Assembly: GCA_002286715.1 (NCBI GenBank)
Contig: NSJX01000028.1
Span: 62,001-126,000 of the forward strand
DNA length: 64,000 bases
Origin: Dentipellis sp. KUC8613
Lineage: Eukaryota > Basidiomycota > Agaricomycetes > Russulales > Hericiaceae
Direction: 5' to 3'
In this document: piece after piece, positions 46,254 through 58,604 of the stretch
Numbering within the stretch: position 1 is the stretch's first letter
How the letters are laid out: every line of letters starts with the position of its first letter
Notes under the pieces: model-generated
Told to the model about the DNA's origin: nothing
The model's database searches: none
The model's input: only the letters and a program-made list of their open reading frames with translations
Made by a program: the position numbers and the translations under genes

Positions 46254-47425
46254 GGACTGTGTACTATGATAGCACTTCGATTTTTTTCATGGATCTTTTG
46301 TTCAAGAAGTAGGCAATTCGTGTTGACGATATTGGAACAGTGTTGACAAAGCGAAACGAAGAAATACAAATGTAGGAAGTTAGGCTTCTGTTTGCCTTAG
46401 AACTGTCTCGCAAGCATTGTGGTCGAAATTGAGCCGGGTTAGGCTCCCAGAGTCCCAGTGGCTTCAGTACTATTACAGGCCAAACGCGGCGCCGGGCGCG
46501 ACTACAACACGGTCACTACAACCACTTGAAGCCGCGACTACAACTTGGTTCATGGTCTAGGCATCCACTTTTATGCATTATTAAATCATCAAAATCCACT
46601 TTTTATTCACTTTTATGCTCCATGCATTCCGCTTGTCTTAGAAATAGATGGTTCAGCTGTTGTAGGACAGCTTTGGACGCGTACGCAGTGCGGCGGTAAT
46701 TGCGACCCGCAATGGCCGCCACGTGGCGAAATTTAAAAGAATGACTTGATCATGGCGCTCAGCCTCTATACCCTATCTCTCGTAAAGCAGCTAGCAATGT
46801 TACGAACGCCTATAGAGGTAAAATATCTTCCTCATGCACTGCGCACGAGATGAATACTAAATGTACCGACAGTACCAACATATTAGTGACACACGTCCGA
46901 CGTCTTATATCTGTTTTCCGATGACACAGCGGCTCGAGACTACACGCCAACCTCTAATTCAAGGCCTAGGCGCTCAGCAATAAGTCACGTCTCGGTGATA
47001 TACAGAAGGCCGGATTAGTCGTGCAGTTGGAGAATCCCGTTGTCGACTATCTCACTCTTCTGGACGTCTGCGCTACAGAGATACCTTGAAGATACCTATA
47101 GTACCTGCGCATTTTGAGATCTCTGAACCACGTTTATCCCCCTTTTCAGACTCGCATAGCACGCATTCTATTCCTCGAACGAATTCACCATCCCCGCCGC
47201 AGTGTTTGGTCTTCATCTAATTGACGCACGGAACACCCGAAACTCTGTCTGATACCCGACTCTGCGGAAGAATGGTGGAGTAGCCGGAAACAGAACACTG
47301 ACGGAAACACACTTCTCTTGCTAGAATAAAAGGTGAGCGTCATCTGTCGTACATCCGGTTTCGAGGTCACTTCTCCGACCAGCGTGTCGACGATTTGCCT
47401 TCGACTGCGTCGAGACTCTATCATC
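46254..47425. other. Intergenic between amidases 1 and 2
   Basis: About 1.2 kb with no exon recognised. The last 100 bp resemble the amidase 1 promoter (GAATAAAAGG at 47324-47333 and a similar leader), so the promoter was duplicated with the gene. Confidence 0.5.
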
Positions 47426-50060
47426 ATGCAGACGGCCTTGTCGGGCCCTATCTGGGTGCTTGTCCTACTCATCTACCAGATTTTTGGACCGGCCTTTGCC
47501 TCCAGCCGACATGTTCCATCTGGTCCCCGTCCAGTACTACCGGATTTATATGAGGCATCTATAGCCGAATTACAGTCAGGCCTGGAGCAGGGCCTCTTTA
47601 CCAGCGTTGATCTTGTAAAGGTGAACTCTACCTTGTGCGTTATACTCGGTTGATGAACAGAATATCTTCCAGGCATACTTTGCTCGGATCGACGAAGTCA
47701 ACTTGAAAGGACCGGCACTGCGCGCGGTGATCGAAATGAACCCCAGTGCACTGTCGCAGGCGGCCGCTCTCGACTCGGAACGCAAGGCTACGGGCCCACG
47801 CAGCACTCTACATGGCATCCCCATCCTCCTCAAGGACAACATCGCCACGGAGGCTAGCGACGGTGACCACACCCCCTTATTGTCTCCGAATGGCTGACCA
47901 AAGTTCCGGCGTTGTCAAGGCATGAACACGACCGCAGGTGCGTGGAGTCTGTCGGATGTTGCACGCACGCACTAAACTCGTGTTTTAGGCTCGTTTGCCT
48001 TGCTGGGATCGATACCTCCACGCGATGCGACCGTGGCCATCAGGAAACCTACAAGGACTTCAGCGCCACTTTGAGGCCCTTCAGCGCGACTTCAAGGCAA
48101 CTTCCGGGCCGCGTCGCGATTAGGCCGCGTCTTCAAAAGGTAGGTCGTTACCTGATGAAGTCTGTAAAGTACGCGTGAAGTCGGTATAAGTTGGCCCAAA
48201 GGTCTCGCTGAAGTACAAAATTCTTTTGCTTAGAAAATGATTTGCCACACATTAATTCATTGTCTATCCTACTCAGCTCGTTCATAAAGACATCTCCGGG
48301 CACATTCAATACTGCAGGGAGCACGGAAAGGCTGCCACACTGAAAATAAATCAGAAATGCCGACAGCGAGACCCTTGACTTCTGCACGATAGTGCCTCAC
48401 AATCAGGCTCCCGATGCAGCATATAGCTTTCAATCACAAAGATTGTGTCCTATAATCAGTTTGCAGTGATTTTTTGAGAGTATTGAGACCCGAGGAAAAT
48501 ATGTACGAACGAGAGTAATGACGTGCGTGAAGAACGCGTGAAGTTCCTGTGCTGAAGTTCAAAGCGGCGCGTAAGCTCAAAGTCGTCCCAAAGTAGTTGC
48601 AGATTTGCTGATGGCTGCGAAGCTCCGCGCAGCGGGCGCGATTCTCTTGGGCAAGGCGAATATGTCGGAGTGGGCTCACTACCGCGGGAATTTGGTCTCA
48701 GGCTTCTCTGGGCGGGGAGGCCAGGCAACCTGCCCCTACTTTCCCCAAGCAGACCCCTACGGGTCAAGCGCTGGTAGCGGCATCGGAACAGCAATTGGGC
48801 TCACTCCGGCCGCCCTAGGAACCGAGACGGATGGGTCTATCGTGTTGCCAAGTAGTAGGAACAACCTCGTTGGGATCAAACCTACTGTAGGGAGGACGTC
48901 GAGGGCCGGTGGTGGGTGCCAGGTTCTCAGCAATGTTGCGCACAGCTCATATCAGTATAGTCATCCCCGCTTCTGTGCATCAGGATACCGTTGGTCCGAT
49001 GGCCCGTTCCGTTGCGGATGCGGCTGCGATTCTGACTATCATCTCTGGGCGCGATCCGCTGGACAACTTCACATTCGCTCAGCCGCCTGTTGTTCCCGAT
49101 TTCTCGAAGGCGCTGAAGCCGAATGGCCTGAAGGGTGTGCGGCTGGGCGTTCCGCGTCTCTTTCAAGGTTCTGATCAGAATGTCATCGCTGCATTCAATG
49201 CATCTATCGAGATTATCAAGGGCCTTGGAGCTACGGTTGTTGACCCGGCTGAATTTCCCGACGCAGAGGAATTTCTGGCGTCAAATAACGAGACGATTGT
49301 GGTCAACACCGATCTCAAGGTTTGCAGCGCTTGACAATTCTCCCTCCCGTAAGTCCGATATCTGATCAGGTTGACTCAGGTTGGCATCAAGAACTATATC
49401 TCTGGGCTTTTGAAGGTGCCTACGGGAGTAGCCGACCTCGCGGACTTGATTGCGTTCAACATTGCACACGCCGACGAGGAGTTGATCCCGCCTTTCTATA
49501 GTGATCAATCCCAGTATGTATCTCTTGGTCATCCTGCACTATAAACTGCTGATACATGAGATCAGGTTCATCGAATCAGAGAAAACCACTGTTGATGCCG
49601 CTTACTTCGCTGCGTTGGCTGCGGACAAAGATCTGGGGCAGACTCGTGGCATCGATGGAACATTGAGAAAATTCAATCTAGACGCCATCTTGCTTCCATG
49701 TGAGGGTACGTCCTTTGCCAGAGTAGCGGCCGCCATCGCAGGCTATCCTATCGTCACTGGTAAGAACTGTCCTTTCGTTGATCATGAGGAATGAGACTTT
49801 GACCTTCCTGGTACCTCTTGGCTTCCCTAGTACCTCTTGGCTTCCAACCCGACAATGTGACTGCCACTGCCGCAAACCCGGTCATCGAGAACGCCCCAGG
49901 CTTGCCCTTTGGTCTCGCATTTATGGGCACGGCCTTCACCGAATTCAAGTTGATCACTTACGCGTTTGCTTATGAACAAGCAACTCACACGCGCTTGAAG
50001 AGGCTTGCATTCCCTGCGGCTATCCCAAAGACGCAGTTGAAGGATGTGATCGGTAATTAG
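47426..50060 (+). pseudogene. Amidase 2, interrupted by the 576-bp element
   Basis: A close tandem copy of amidase 1. MQTALSGPIWVLVLLIYQIFGPAFASS (signal peptide) leads through LPDLYEASIAELQSGLEQGLFTSVDLVK, AYFARIDEVNLKGPALRAVIEMNP and HGIPILLKDNIATEASDG to MNTTA and GSFALLGSIPPRDATVA. The reading stops here at 48037 because the element (48038-48613) is inserted in the exon and brings an in-frame TGA within 40 bases. After it the frame resumes as AAKLRAAGAILLGKANMSEWAHYRGN, then GSSAGSG, TETDGSIVLPSSRNNLVG and all later exons to DVIGN-stop. Catalytic residues are otherwise intact. One late intron has collapsed and now reads through (CEGTSFARVAAAIAGYPIVT). A 16-bp duplication sits at the last acceptor. 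Probably inactive unless the element is removed. Confidence 0.8.
48038..48613 (-). mobile_element. 576-bp element, copy B, inside amidase 2
   Basis: Reverse-oriented copy of 33018-33593; no difference was seen on reading and both are 576 bp. It runs from CATCAGGAAACCTACAAGGA to GATTTGCTGATG. The insertion point is defined by amidase 1: host sequence accgtggc continues on the far side as gctgcgaagctcc. This leaves GC (or GGC if the last base is host) on both sides as the only possible target duplication. Confidence 0.88.
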
Positions 50061-50257
50061 GGATCATGTACGATTCTACTTCCCATCTTTTTCACGGGTC
50101 TGTAAAAAGTACGGATATCATATTACCGACGATATTCGAAGGAGTGACACATGACGGTCGACGAAAGAAAGGAAAGAGGTAAAGGAACGTATGCAATGCG
50201 CGAGAAGCGAGAATTGGGTGTAAACATAAATAGAAAACATGAAAAGAGCAGGATAGT

Positions 50258-52297
50258 CTAGAACTTGAATCCGCCGGCGAGACCCATCACGTTGTCTGGG
50301 TCGTACTTCACCTTCAGTTCATGCAACCTCTCCACATTTCCACCGTAAACCGCTTCCAGGGGGACATCGCCGAGCGCGTAGTTGCTATAGATGGCTGCGT
50401 TTGCGACATCTTGTCCATCGGCCACCGCGACGGCTCTCATCTGGTTAGCACTCTGCACCATCGCGTCATGCATGAGGTCGGTAGCAGCCGGGTCTGTCCA
50501 TCCAAAGAGGAGATTAATCGGCTCTACGGTGACGGAGCGATCCGGCGGGTAGGCTGATGGCGACCCATGAGAGAACATGGAAGGCAGGAAAATATCTGCA
50601 ACGTTGATGATCGCCGCCAATGACTCCGGCGCCAGTTGGTCACCCCAGAACTACTCGACCAGTCAGAATGTTAGACTCATTCATACGAGTAGAGAATAAC
50701 TACTTACTCTTGTTTCATTGAGCATCGAGTTAAGGACAGCTTTGGAGAAGGTCGTTATTGGCGCGGCATGGAGAAGGGTGCTAGGGAAGTGAATTAGCTG
50801 AGGTTGGAGAGTTTCTGGTTTCGACTGCATGGACTCACTTCGGTGCTGCGGCTACACCGGACTGAGATTGAAGAAGACTCAGCATCGTTGTAGTAGATAC
50901 TGATACATTGCCACCCGGGATAGCGAAGAGCACATCGAAGACGCCTGATGGCGGCTCAGGCGCATCGTAAAAGAGACCCACACCCAGGGAGACCTGGAGG
51001 ATGTCGTTAAAAATACCGTTTGTCGAAGCCCGCAGCAGAGATAGGTTACCTCTCCTGAGAAGTATGCAAACTCGGCAAGAATGGATGCCTTCGGGTCTGA
51101 CATATTGGCTTGATATGCGACAAGAGCATCGATGGCTGCATTAATGCTACTCGAAGGTATCGTTATCCCTCCACCCTATTTGAGTGATTAAGTCTCATGG
51201 AAAAGCGCCGCATTTTTCCTCGGTAGGCTTACCCAAATTTTAGTTTGCGGGAACGCCTTCAGGGTGAACTTCGTCACAATTCCCTAGGTAAAGTATACCA
51301 TCAACACAGCTGCGAGGATGCTATTGAATAAAACTTACAAAGTTGTTGAAGCCACCCTAGACGTTTGAAGATTTTGGGTTATCACCTAATATTCCAGAGG
51401 TCGAATGTGCGCTTACCCTAAGACCAAACCAAATATCCTCGTCCTCTGAAGTCACCGTTGCGACAGTCCCGTTTGGAAAGACTAGCTCGTAGGATTGAAT
51501 GTTGTCGATAGTGAGCCCGACTTGATTCGATTTGTATGACAACCCTGTGCAGATACTCTTGCGATTAGACAGCAAAGACGTCAAGGATTCCAGGGGGCTC
51601 TTACCTCCGCCGAGAGTGAAACCAGCGACACCCACGCCGGAAACTCTTCCGCCTACCACGTTAACACCCTGCGGCTCCAACGTCGCATAGACGTCGTCCC
51701 AAACGAGACCAGGTCCGATGTCGGCAGTCTGGGAAGACTCGTTATAAACAACTTCAGAAAATCTAGCCATGGATATCTCGACGCCTGTGGTTGACGAAAA
51801 GCCTGGGTTCGGCGAATGTCCTCCGCCCTTCACCTGTGAACGGGTCAGATGCCTACAGAGTCGGAATGGAAAGAAGCGTAACTTACGCCGAATGGGGTCC
51901 GCAATTTGCCCAGAATGTGAAGCTGAGGGGAAAGGGGAAATTAGTTTCATGTAGCCCTCCAGTCGGCGGAAATATACTTACTATGGCTCCTACATCTCTA
52001 GCCGTGCCGGGCTCTACGGAACAAACGGCACTCTCAGTGCTGGAATTTGCCCAATGAGAGATATCTGCGGTGTAATTCGACGACCCTGATCCATAGAGTG
52101 AGCTCGGTCAGCCATAGAATGGAAACTACAGCATCACACATGCCTGGGTAGAATACGTCGGAAGCAGACGAGATAACGCTCGCTATGGACTGGCAAGCGG
52201 TCAGGATGGTATTGTTACCACCGGAAGTTGCCTGTGCATGAGGAAGATATGCGAAGGAAGAGAGCAGAATTGCGCTGGTGAGCTTTAGGACTGCCAT
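50258..52297 (-). CDS. Secreted FAD-linked oxidase, BBE-like (copy 2)
   Basis: Start MAVLKLTSAILLSSFAYLPHAQATSGGNNT is a signal peptide. Mature blocks: ILTACQSIASVISSASDVFYPG; SSNYTADISHWANSSTESAVCSVEPGTA; VKGGGHSPNPGFSSTTGVEISMARFSEVVYN (the His of GGGHS is the predicted covalent flavin anchor); GLVWDDVYATLEPQGVNVVGGR; GVGVAGFTLGGG without the second Cys anchor; LSYKSNQVGLTIDNIQSYELVFPNGTVATVTSEDEDIWFGLR. An 18-nt exon GGFNNF (51339-51356) precedes GIVTKFTLKAFPQTKIW. It ends with ANAAIYSNYALGDVPLEAVYGGNVERLHELKVKYDPDNVMGLAGGFKF-stop. About ten introns. Its 3' end faces that of amidase 2 (198 bp apart). Reaction class (flavin oxidase) is firm; substrate unknown. Confidence 0.9.
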
Positions 52298-53569
52298 TTT
52301 GACGTATTGCCTGCAAGCGAAGAGGGCTGACTTTTATACTTTCTACGAACGCGAGAGGAGCATTGGTGAACGAGACGGCATTACGCTGACGTGTCTGTGA
52401 GCTTCCGGCCGCGAATTCTGGAGCTGGGTGCTGGTGAACCTTCTTCAGGCGGCTGCGCAACTACAGTTGGAATTTGACGGTGGGGCCATGTAATTTTCTC
52501 ATCTTCAGCCACAATGGACGCAATGGATGATGTCCAGTGGCCGCATCCTATAATTGCATGAGAATCGGAGTTCTATGGGAAGTCCCGTAGCATCACGAAT
52601 GAAAGGGGTCACCTGTGCACGCGACAAAAGAGCATTAGAATTATATTCAAACCGCCGACAAAGGACTCGTCTCAGGACCGGGGCCATAGGATGCACGCTT
52701 AATAGTGCATCTGATCTGGTCAAGTAAGAGAGCATTTAAATATGGAGTCGAAGGCTTGAAAGATTTCGTGACTGTATGTCGATAGCGCTGGCACCGGTGG
52801 TGCTCGACGACGATCGCTTATGCTGGCTCTTCTGACGGTGAGGAAGGATGCAGCAGGTGGAGTGAGAACATAGCTGTAAGAGCCGGGATAAGAAATGTGA
52901 AATGCCTTCTTTGTGGGACACAAAATACGAGATTCATACAGGATCTTGTGTTTCGTTGGGGTTGCGGGGGAAGGACGACAGTGTCGATGCGATTACTAGC
53001 TGCAAAGACACTATGCACGGCTCCGGTGAGTCAGAAGCCGCCACAAAGACATGATTGTAGGCATCTTGGCAAGCAACTTCGCCCTGGCAGTGGCCAATGG
53101 GTCTTTCCCAGTGTGCGGTGGAAATTGAAGAAGACGGCGCTTATCCCCGGTTCGGTAATACTATAAACCCACGTGTTCACGACGTCGACGCTGTTCAACC
53201 TTGATGGCTGTTGGCATATATATAGCGTTCCCTGAAGCAACACTTCTATGCGCTGTAGTTTTCTGTCTTGTCACAACGTACATTTTTTCTGGCAATTATT
53301 CCATTTGAATCGCTTCGGCCGTGATTACACTACTTCCTCGCCTGCGACTGTCCCTCCGACTCGACTCTTGGAATGATCCCAGATCTAGAGCTGTCACTTC
53401 CAGGAGCGCAGAACGGTGAATCACAACTCAATGAAAGACCCTGAGACAAAGCACTTATACACTACTCGTATTGACCGAATAAACTCAAAGGGCTTGGCAT
53501 CAACATCGAGGGATAAAAAAGACGGAACAAGAAAAAATGAGTAAGGTAGACGAGCCGCCAACGGTAACT
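52298..53569. other. Intergenic between oxidases 2 and 3
   Basis: About 1.3 kb. Only non-family open frames; nothing recognised. The region just upstream of 52297 should hold the promoter of oxidase 2. Confidence 0.45.
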
Positions 53570-55610
53570 TCAAAATTTGAACCCGCCAGCCAACCCCATT
53601 ACATTGTTGGGATCATACCTTCCTTTGATCTCATGCAGCCTTTGAACATTTCCGCCGTAAAGTGATTCCAGAGGTGCATCTCCCAAAGCGTAATTGGTGT
53701 ATATGGCCGCGTCCTCGACGTCCTGCCCGTCAGCAATTGTGACAGCTTTCATCTGGGCCGCGCTTTGTACGAGCGCATCGTGCATAGTGTTAGTGGCAGA
53801 TGAATTTGTCCATCCAAGGAAGAGGTTGATCGGGGCAATGGTAGTGGAGCGGTCCGGCGGATATGCGGAGGGCGGTCCGTGAGAGAACATCGAGGGCAGG
53901 AATACCTCAACAACGTTAGACACGATGGTCGCAGACTGCGGCGTCAAGCGGTCTCCCCAGAACTGCATGCCGAGTCAGGATCCCAGGGATGTACACATGG
54001 ACAAGAAGTCAGGCTACATACTTTGGTCTCGTTTATGACTGACTCGATTATAGGTTTCGTGAAGGACTTCACCGGTGATGCATTTAGAAGGACGCTATAG
54101 TCAAAGTCAGTGCGAGGCCCCATTCATCATCATATGCACTCACTTTGGTTCCGCCGGTGCCGCGTTAGCCTCAAGTTGGACAAGTTCCTGTATTGTTCGA
54201 GTCGATACCGAACTTGCATTGGCGTCAGAAATAGACAGAAATTCCTCGAAGATTCCCGGTGGTGGCGTAGGCGCATCGTAGAAAACAGCCAGGTTTAAAA
54301 TAACCTATGGAGTGCAATCAGTGAGAGCTTGGATGTTAGCAACGCGCTAGCGTACCTCTCCTGAGGCGTAAGAAAATTCGGCATTGATGGCCGCCTTTGG
54401 ATCGGTTACGTTTACTTGATATGAAGCTATCGCCCCGGCGGCTGCGTCCAGACTACTCGAAGGTATAGCTATTGTCCCTCCCTAATTCGGGACGTCAGGC
54501 TCGAGGTGACGTCCCCCGTTGATCTAAATTACGCTTACCCAGATCTCCGTCTGCGGGAAGGTCTTCAATGTAAACCTAGTCACGATGCCCTGCAGCAAGT
54601 GAGCCCATTGTTAACGTCTATGGTCGAAAGAGACAGCTCACAAAATTATTAAAGCCTCCCTAGAATCAGATATATCAGGGAACCATTCAGAGTCGAATTT
54701 GTTCATCGTACTTACCCGGAGGCCAAACCACAGGTCTTGATCCTCTGGAGTCACCGTCCCCACAGTACCATTCGGAAATACCAGCTCATAAGCTTGTACG
54801 GTATCGAGTGTAAGCCCATGCTCGTTCGATTTGTATGACAACCCTGGATATCATATTCGCCGGTCAGAAAATACATACAAACCGAGGGCTTTTATGAGAC
54901 ACGTACCTCCACCGAGTGTAAAGCCAGCGACACCAACGCCGGGAAGTCTTCCACCAACAATACTGACGTTATGCGGCTCTAACGCTGCATAGACATCATC
55001 CCAGACGAGCCCGGGCCCGATGTCCGCCGTTTGAGAAGATTCATGATAGGTCACTTCGGAGAACCTGGCCATAGATATTTCGACGCCATGAGTTGACGAA
55101 AATCCAGGGTTCGGGGAATGTCCTCCACCCTTCACCTGCAGGAGTGTCAGACTTTCTATGGCGACATGATCGAACATCGCATGGGAATGAAGGCTCACGC
55201 CGAATGGAGTCCGAGATTTACCCAAAATACGAAGCTGCCGTATATTGAACGGTCAGCAAGATGTCCTCAAATTCACCGTGAGACGAGACTCACAATAGCT
55301 CCTACATCGTTGGCCGTGCCAGGTTCTACAGAGCAGACAGCATTCTCAGTACTGGAGTTAGCCCAATGTGAGATATCTGCGGCGTAGTTGGGCGATCCTG
55401 ACGTTGCAATTAGTGGGGTCGTGCGTAGAGTAGAGAAATGTTCTACGTACCTGGGTAGAATACACTCGAAGCTGACGATATAGCACTTGCGATAGACTGA
55501 CAGGCAGTCAACACAGTATTATTATTATTACCGCTAGAAGACGTTTGAGCGTAGGAAAGACGCAAGAATGAAGAGAGAACGATCGCGTTAGTAAACTTGA
55601 GGAGCGCCAT
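53570..55610 (-). CDS. Secreted FAD-linked oxidase, BBE-like (copy 3)
   Basis: Start MALLKFTNAIVLSSFLRLSYAQTSSSGNNNNTVLTACQSIASAISSASSVFYPG at 55610; an upstream in-frame ATG (55640) would spoil the signal peptide. Then SPNYAADISHWANSSTENAVCSVEPGTANDVGAI, VKGGGHSPNPGFSSTHGVEISMARFSEVTYHE (flavin-linking His), GLVWDDVYAALEPHNVSIVGGR, GVGVAGFTLGGG, LSYKSNEHGLTLDTVQAYELVFPNGTVGTVTPEDQDLWFGLR. The 18-nt exon GGFNNF lies at 54642-54659, followed by GIVTRFTLKTFPQTEIW. The last exon is FWGDRLTPQSATIVSNVVEVFLPSMFSHGPPSAYPPDRS...YTNYALGDAPLESLYGGNVQRLHEIKGRYDPNNVMGLAGGFKF-stop. Same intron layout as copies 2 and 4, hence a tandem duplicate. Intact. Confidence 0.9.
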
Positions 55611-56554
55611 GTCGACGTACCAGGTATACACAAAAAACACCAGCTTTTATACATTCTATAGACGCATAAAGAGAGAGGAATGGGGGGATGTGGGTCGGCA
55701 GTGCACTGACGCGTTCTTGCGCTGCCGGTGGCGCATGCGAGTGTATTGTTCATCCCTGCAAAGCTACCTGCACATTACGATCGAAGCTTGACAAAGAAGC
55801 GACGCGATCTGTAAGAACTGTAGTCTCCAACAGACATTTGCGCAGTGCTCTGCCGTATAGTGTTCATGCCAAGCCGATGGTCACATCGTCTGGAGATACT
55901 TTCAGCTCGCACTTTCCTCATACAAGACTTATATGCTAAAAAGCCCTCGTCAGTGACGTGTATCCAATCAACTGTGAAGTCATGCGTACCGGAGAAATTC
56001 CGACATCTTCAGCACCGAAAAACGGAATTCAACTCTTGGAGTGCCAACACTCCACCTCTCTCTGTCTAGTTCTCCGCCGTGATGAGTGATCTTCAAATGG
56101 GCTCAACACTGCCGACCGTGAGCGTAGTCCAAAGGTCAACGGCACGGACCAACGTGGATCTGGGAAAGATGGAAGCACAGCTGATCCAAGACGGAAGCGA
56201 CAAGCGCCCCCTGTCAGCAGGGGAAACCAAGGGGCGATACTTTGTGACATTCGCGCCGTGCTCTGGCCATTAGCACGAGGTCGGAGGAACCAAAAACAGA
56301 CGCGCAAGTTTGTCACAGCATGTTGGATTTATGACGTGCCGTGTTCGTACGTCGGCCTGGCGCACGAGGTATTCATTGATATAAGTTTCCAAGTCCCAGC
56401 CTGTCGCAGTTAGGTAATAAGGCAGAGGCCTCCTAGACGTCGAAACGGTCTAATGCGAAGTATTATTGAAACCACCTGAAAAATATCGCACACAATGCAG
56501 TACGAAAGAAGGATAGAGAGAGTGAAAAAGACTTTGAAAAGGTGAGATCAATAC
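55611..56554. other. Intergenic between oxidases 3 and 4
   Basis: About 940 bp holding the promoter of oxidase 3 and the 3' region of oxidase 4. No exon or repeat recognised. Confidence 0.45.
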
Positions 56555-58604
56555 CTAAAACTTGAATCCACCAGCCAGGCCCATGACGTTGTCAGGATCA
56601 TACTTTCCTTTGATCTCATGCAGCCTCTGCACATTCCCGCCGTAAACGGACGCCAGGGGTGCATCACCGAGCGCGTAATTGCTGTATATAGCCGCATTCG
56701 CAACATCTTGTCCATCGGCCACCGCAACGGCCCTCATCTGGGCGGCACTCTGGACAAGGGCATCATGCATGATGTCGGTGGCTGACGAGTTTGTCCACCC
56801 AAGGAAGAGATTGACTGGAGAGATGGTAACTGAGCGATCAGGAGGATAGGCGGAGGGCGATCCATGGGAGAACATCGAAGGCAAGAACACCTCAGCGACG
56901 TTGAACCATGTAGAAGCCGACTGTGGTGTCAAGCGGTCGCCCCAGAACTGACGACCGAGTCAGGACGTTAAGTTCATTGATAGAGGGCAGAGATTACGCA
57001 CCTGAGTCTCGTTGATAACAGCGTTCAGGACGGTTTTCGAGAAGGTGATCACCGGTGCGGCATTCAGGAGGATGCTGGAATCGAAGTTAGTCACTGCGAG
57101 TCCACATTGACATCCGTCTGCACTCACTTGGGATCGGCGGACCCGGTACCTGTCTCGAAGTGGACCATGTCCAGAAACGTCCTAGTCGAAACTGAGCTTG
57201 TGTCGGCCCCAGGGACTGCGAGCAATCCATCGAAGATACCCGCCGGTGGCGTGGGTGCGTCATAGAAGACGAGCAAATTCAAGATGACCTAGAAAGTGAG
57301 TATAAAGTTGGTGAGGGAAGCGGCGAAAAAATCATATGGAAGCGCACCTCGCCTGCGGCGTAGACGAATGCAGCATTGATGTTAGCCTTTGGGTCGGTGA
57401 CATTGTCTTGAAACGCGGCGATAGCATCGACGGCCGCGTCTAGGCCACTGGAAGGTACCACGACCGTACCTCCCTATTCAAACCATCGGTCATAGCGATC
57501 TATGGCATCGTCACAAACATGACTTACCCAAATTTCGGTCTGTTCGAATGTCTTCAAGGTAAACTTGGTGACGATTCCCTAGATATGCCAATATCAGCAA
57601 GAATATCAAGCATTTCATCACAAAAAATGCCTACGAAATTATTGAAGCCACCCTAAGAATGGAAATCAGGAAAATGGTTGGATGTAGTTTGCGACAGCCA
57701 ATTGAGTGTACTTACCCGGAGGGCGAACCAAAGGTCGTCGTCCGCGGAAGTCACCGTCGTGACAGTCCCATTCGGGAGGACCAATTCATACGCTTGCACA
57801 TTGTCGAGCGAGAGTCCGTGCTGGTTCGATTTGTACGACAGGCCTATAGGAGACCTTTTTGAGCCGCTGAATACTTATACCTCGTCAAAGGAGCACTCAC
57901 CTCCCCCGAGAGTGAAACCGGCGAGACCGACACCATCAATTCGCCCGCCAACAACGCTCACATTTTGCGGTGCCAATGCGGAATAAACTTCGTTCCAGAC
58001 GAGACCGGGCCCCACATCGACGGTCTGAGAGGACTCGTGGTAGGTCACTTCCGAGAACCTTGCCATGGAAATTTCGATGCCCGTGGTTGACGAAAATCCA
58101 GGGTTGGGAGAATGACCTCCGCCTTTGACCTAGAGCAAGTATGAAGGCGGAAATAAATAGACTGCTTGACATCTCTCGTGGGTAGCCGCTACTTACGCCG
58201 AACGGCGCGCGAGATTGGCCCACGATGCGAAGCTGCAAAAGCAGATTATTAGAGTGACATTTATCACAGATGAAGAGGTAGACTGCTTACTATAGTTCCT
58301 ACATCCGCAGCAGTGCCAGGTTCTACGGAGCAGACGGCATTCTCAGTGCTTGAATTAGCCCAATGAGCTATATCTGCGAGGTAATTGGATGACCCTGCCA
58401 GTGATATCATCCGTAAGTAACGCCAGACACAGACATGAACGGTGCCTATATACCTGGAAAGTATACGCTGGAGGCAGACGATACAGAGCTTGCAATGGAG
58501 TGACAAGCAGTTAGAACGGTGTCATTGCCCCCCGGCGTCTGCGCATACGACGAACGCAAAGCAAGGGAGAGCAAGATCGCGCTGGTGAGTTTGAGAGCTG
58601 CCAT
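56555..58604 (-). CDS. Secreted FAD-linked oxidase, BBE-like (copy 4)
   Basis: Start MAALKLTSAILLSLALRSSYAQTPGGNDTVLTACHSIASSVSSASSVYFPG at 58604, with a signal peptide ending near YAQ. Next SSNYLADIAHWANSSTENAVCSVEPGTAADVGTI, LRIVGQSRAPFG, VKGGGHSPNPGFSSTTGIEISMARFSEVTYHE (covalent-FAD His), GLVWNEVYSALAPQNVSVVGGR, GVGLAGFTLGGG, LSYKSNQHGLSLDNVQAYELVLPNGTVTTVTSADDDLWFALR. The 18-nt exon GGFNNF is at 57635-57652, then GIVTKFTLKTFEQTEIW. It ends YSNYALGDAPLASVYGGNVQRLHEIKGKYDPDNVMGLAGGFKF-stop. Divergent from amidase 3, whose coding region begins about 1.2 kb away. Intact; substrate unknown. Confidence 0.9.
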
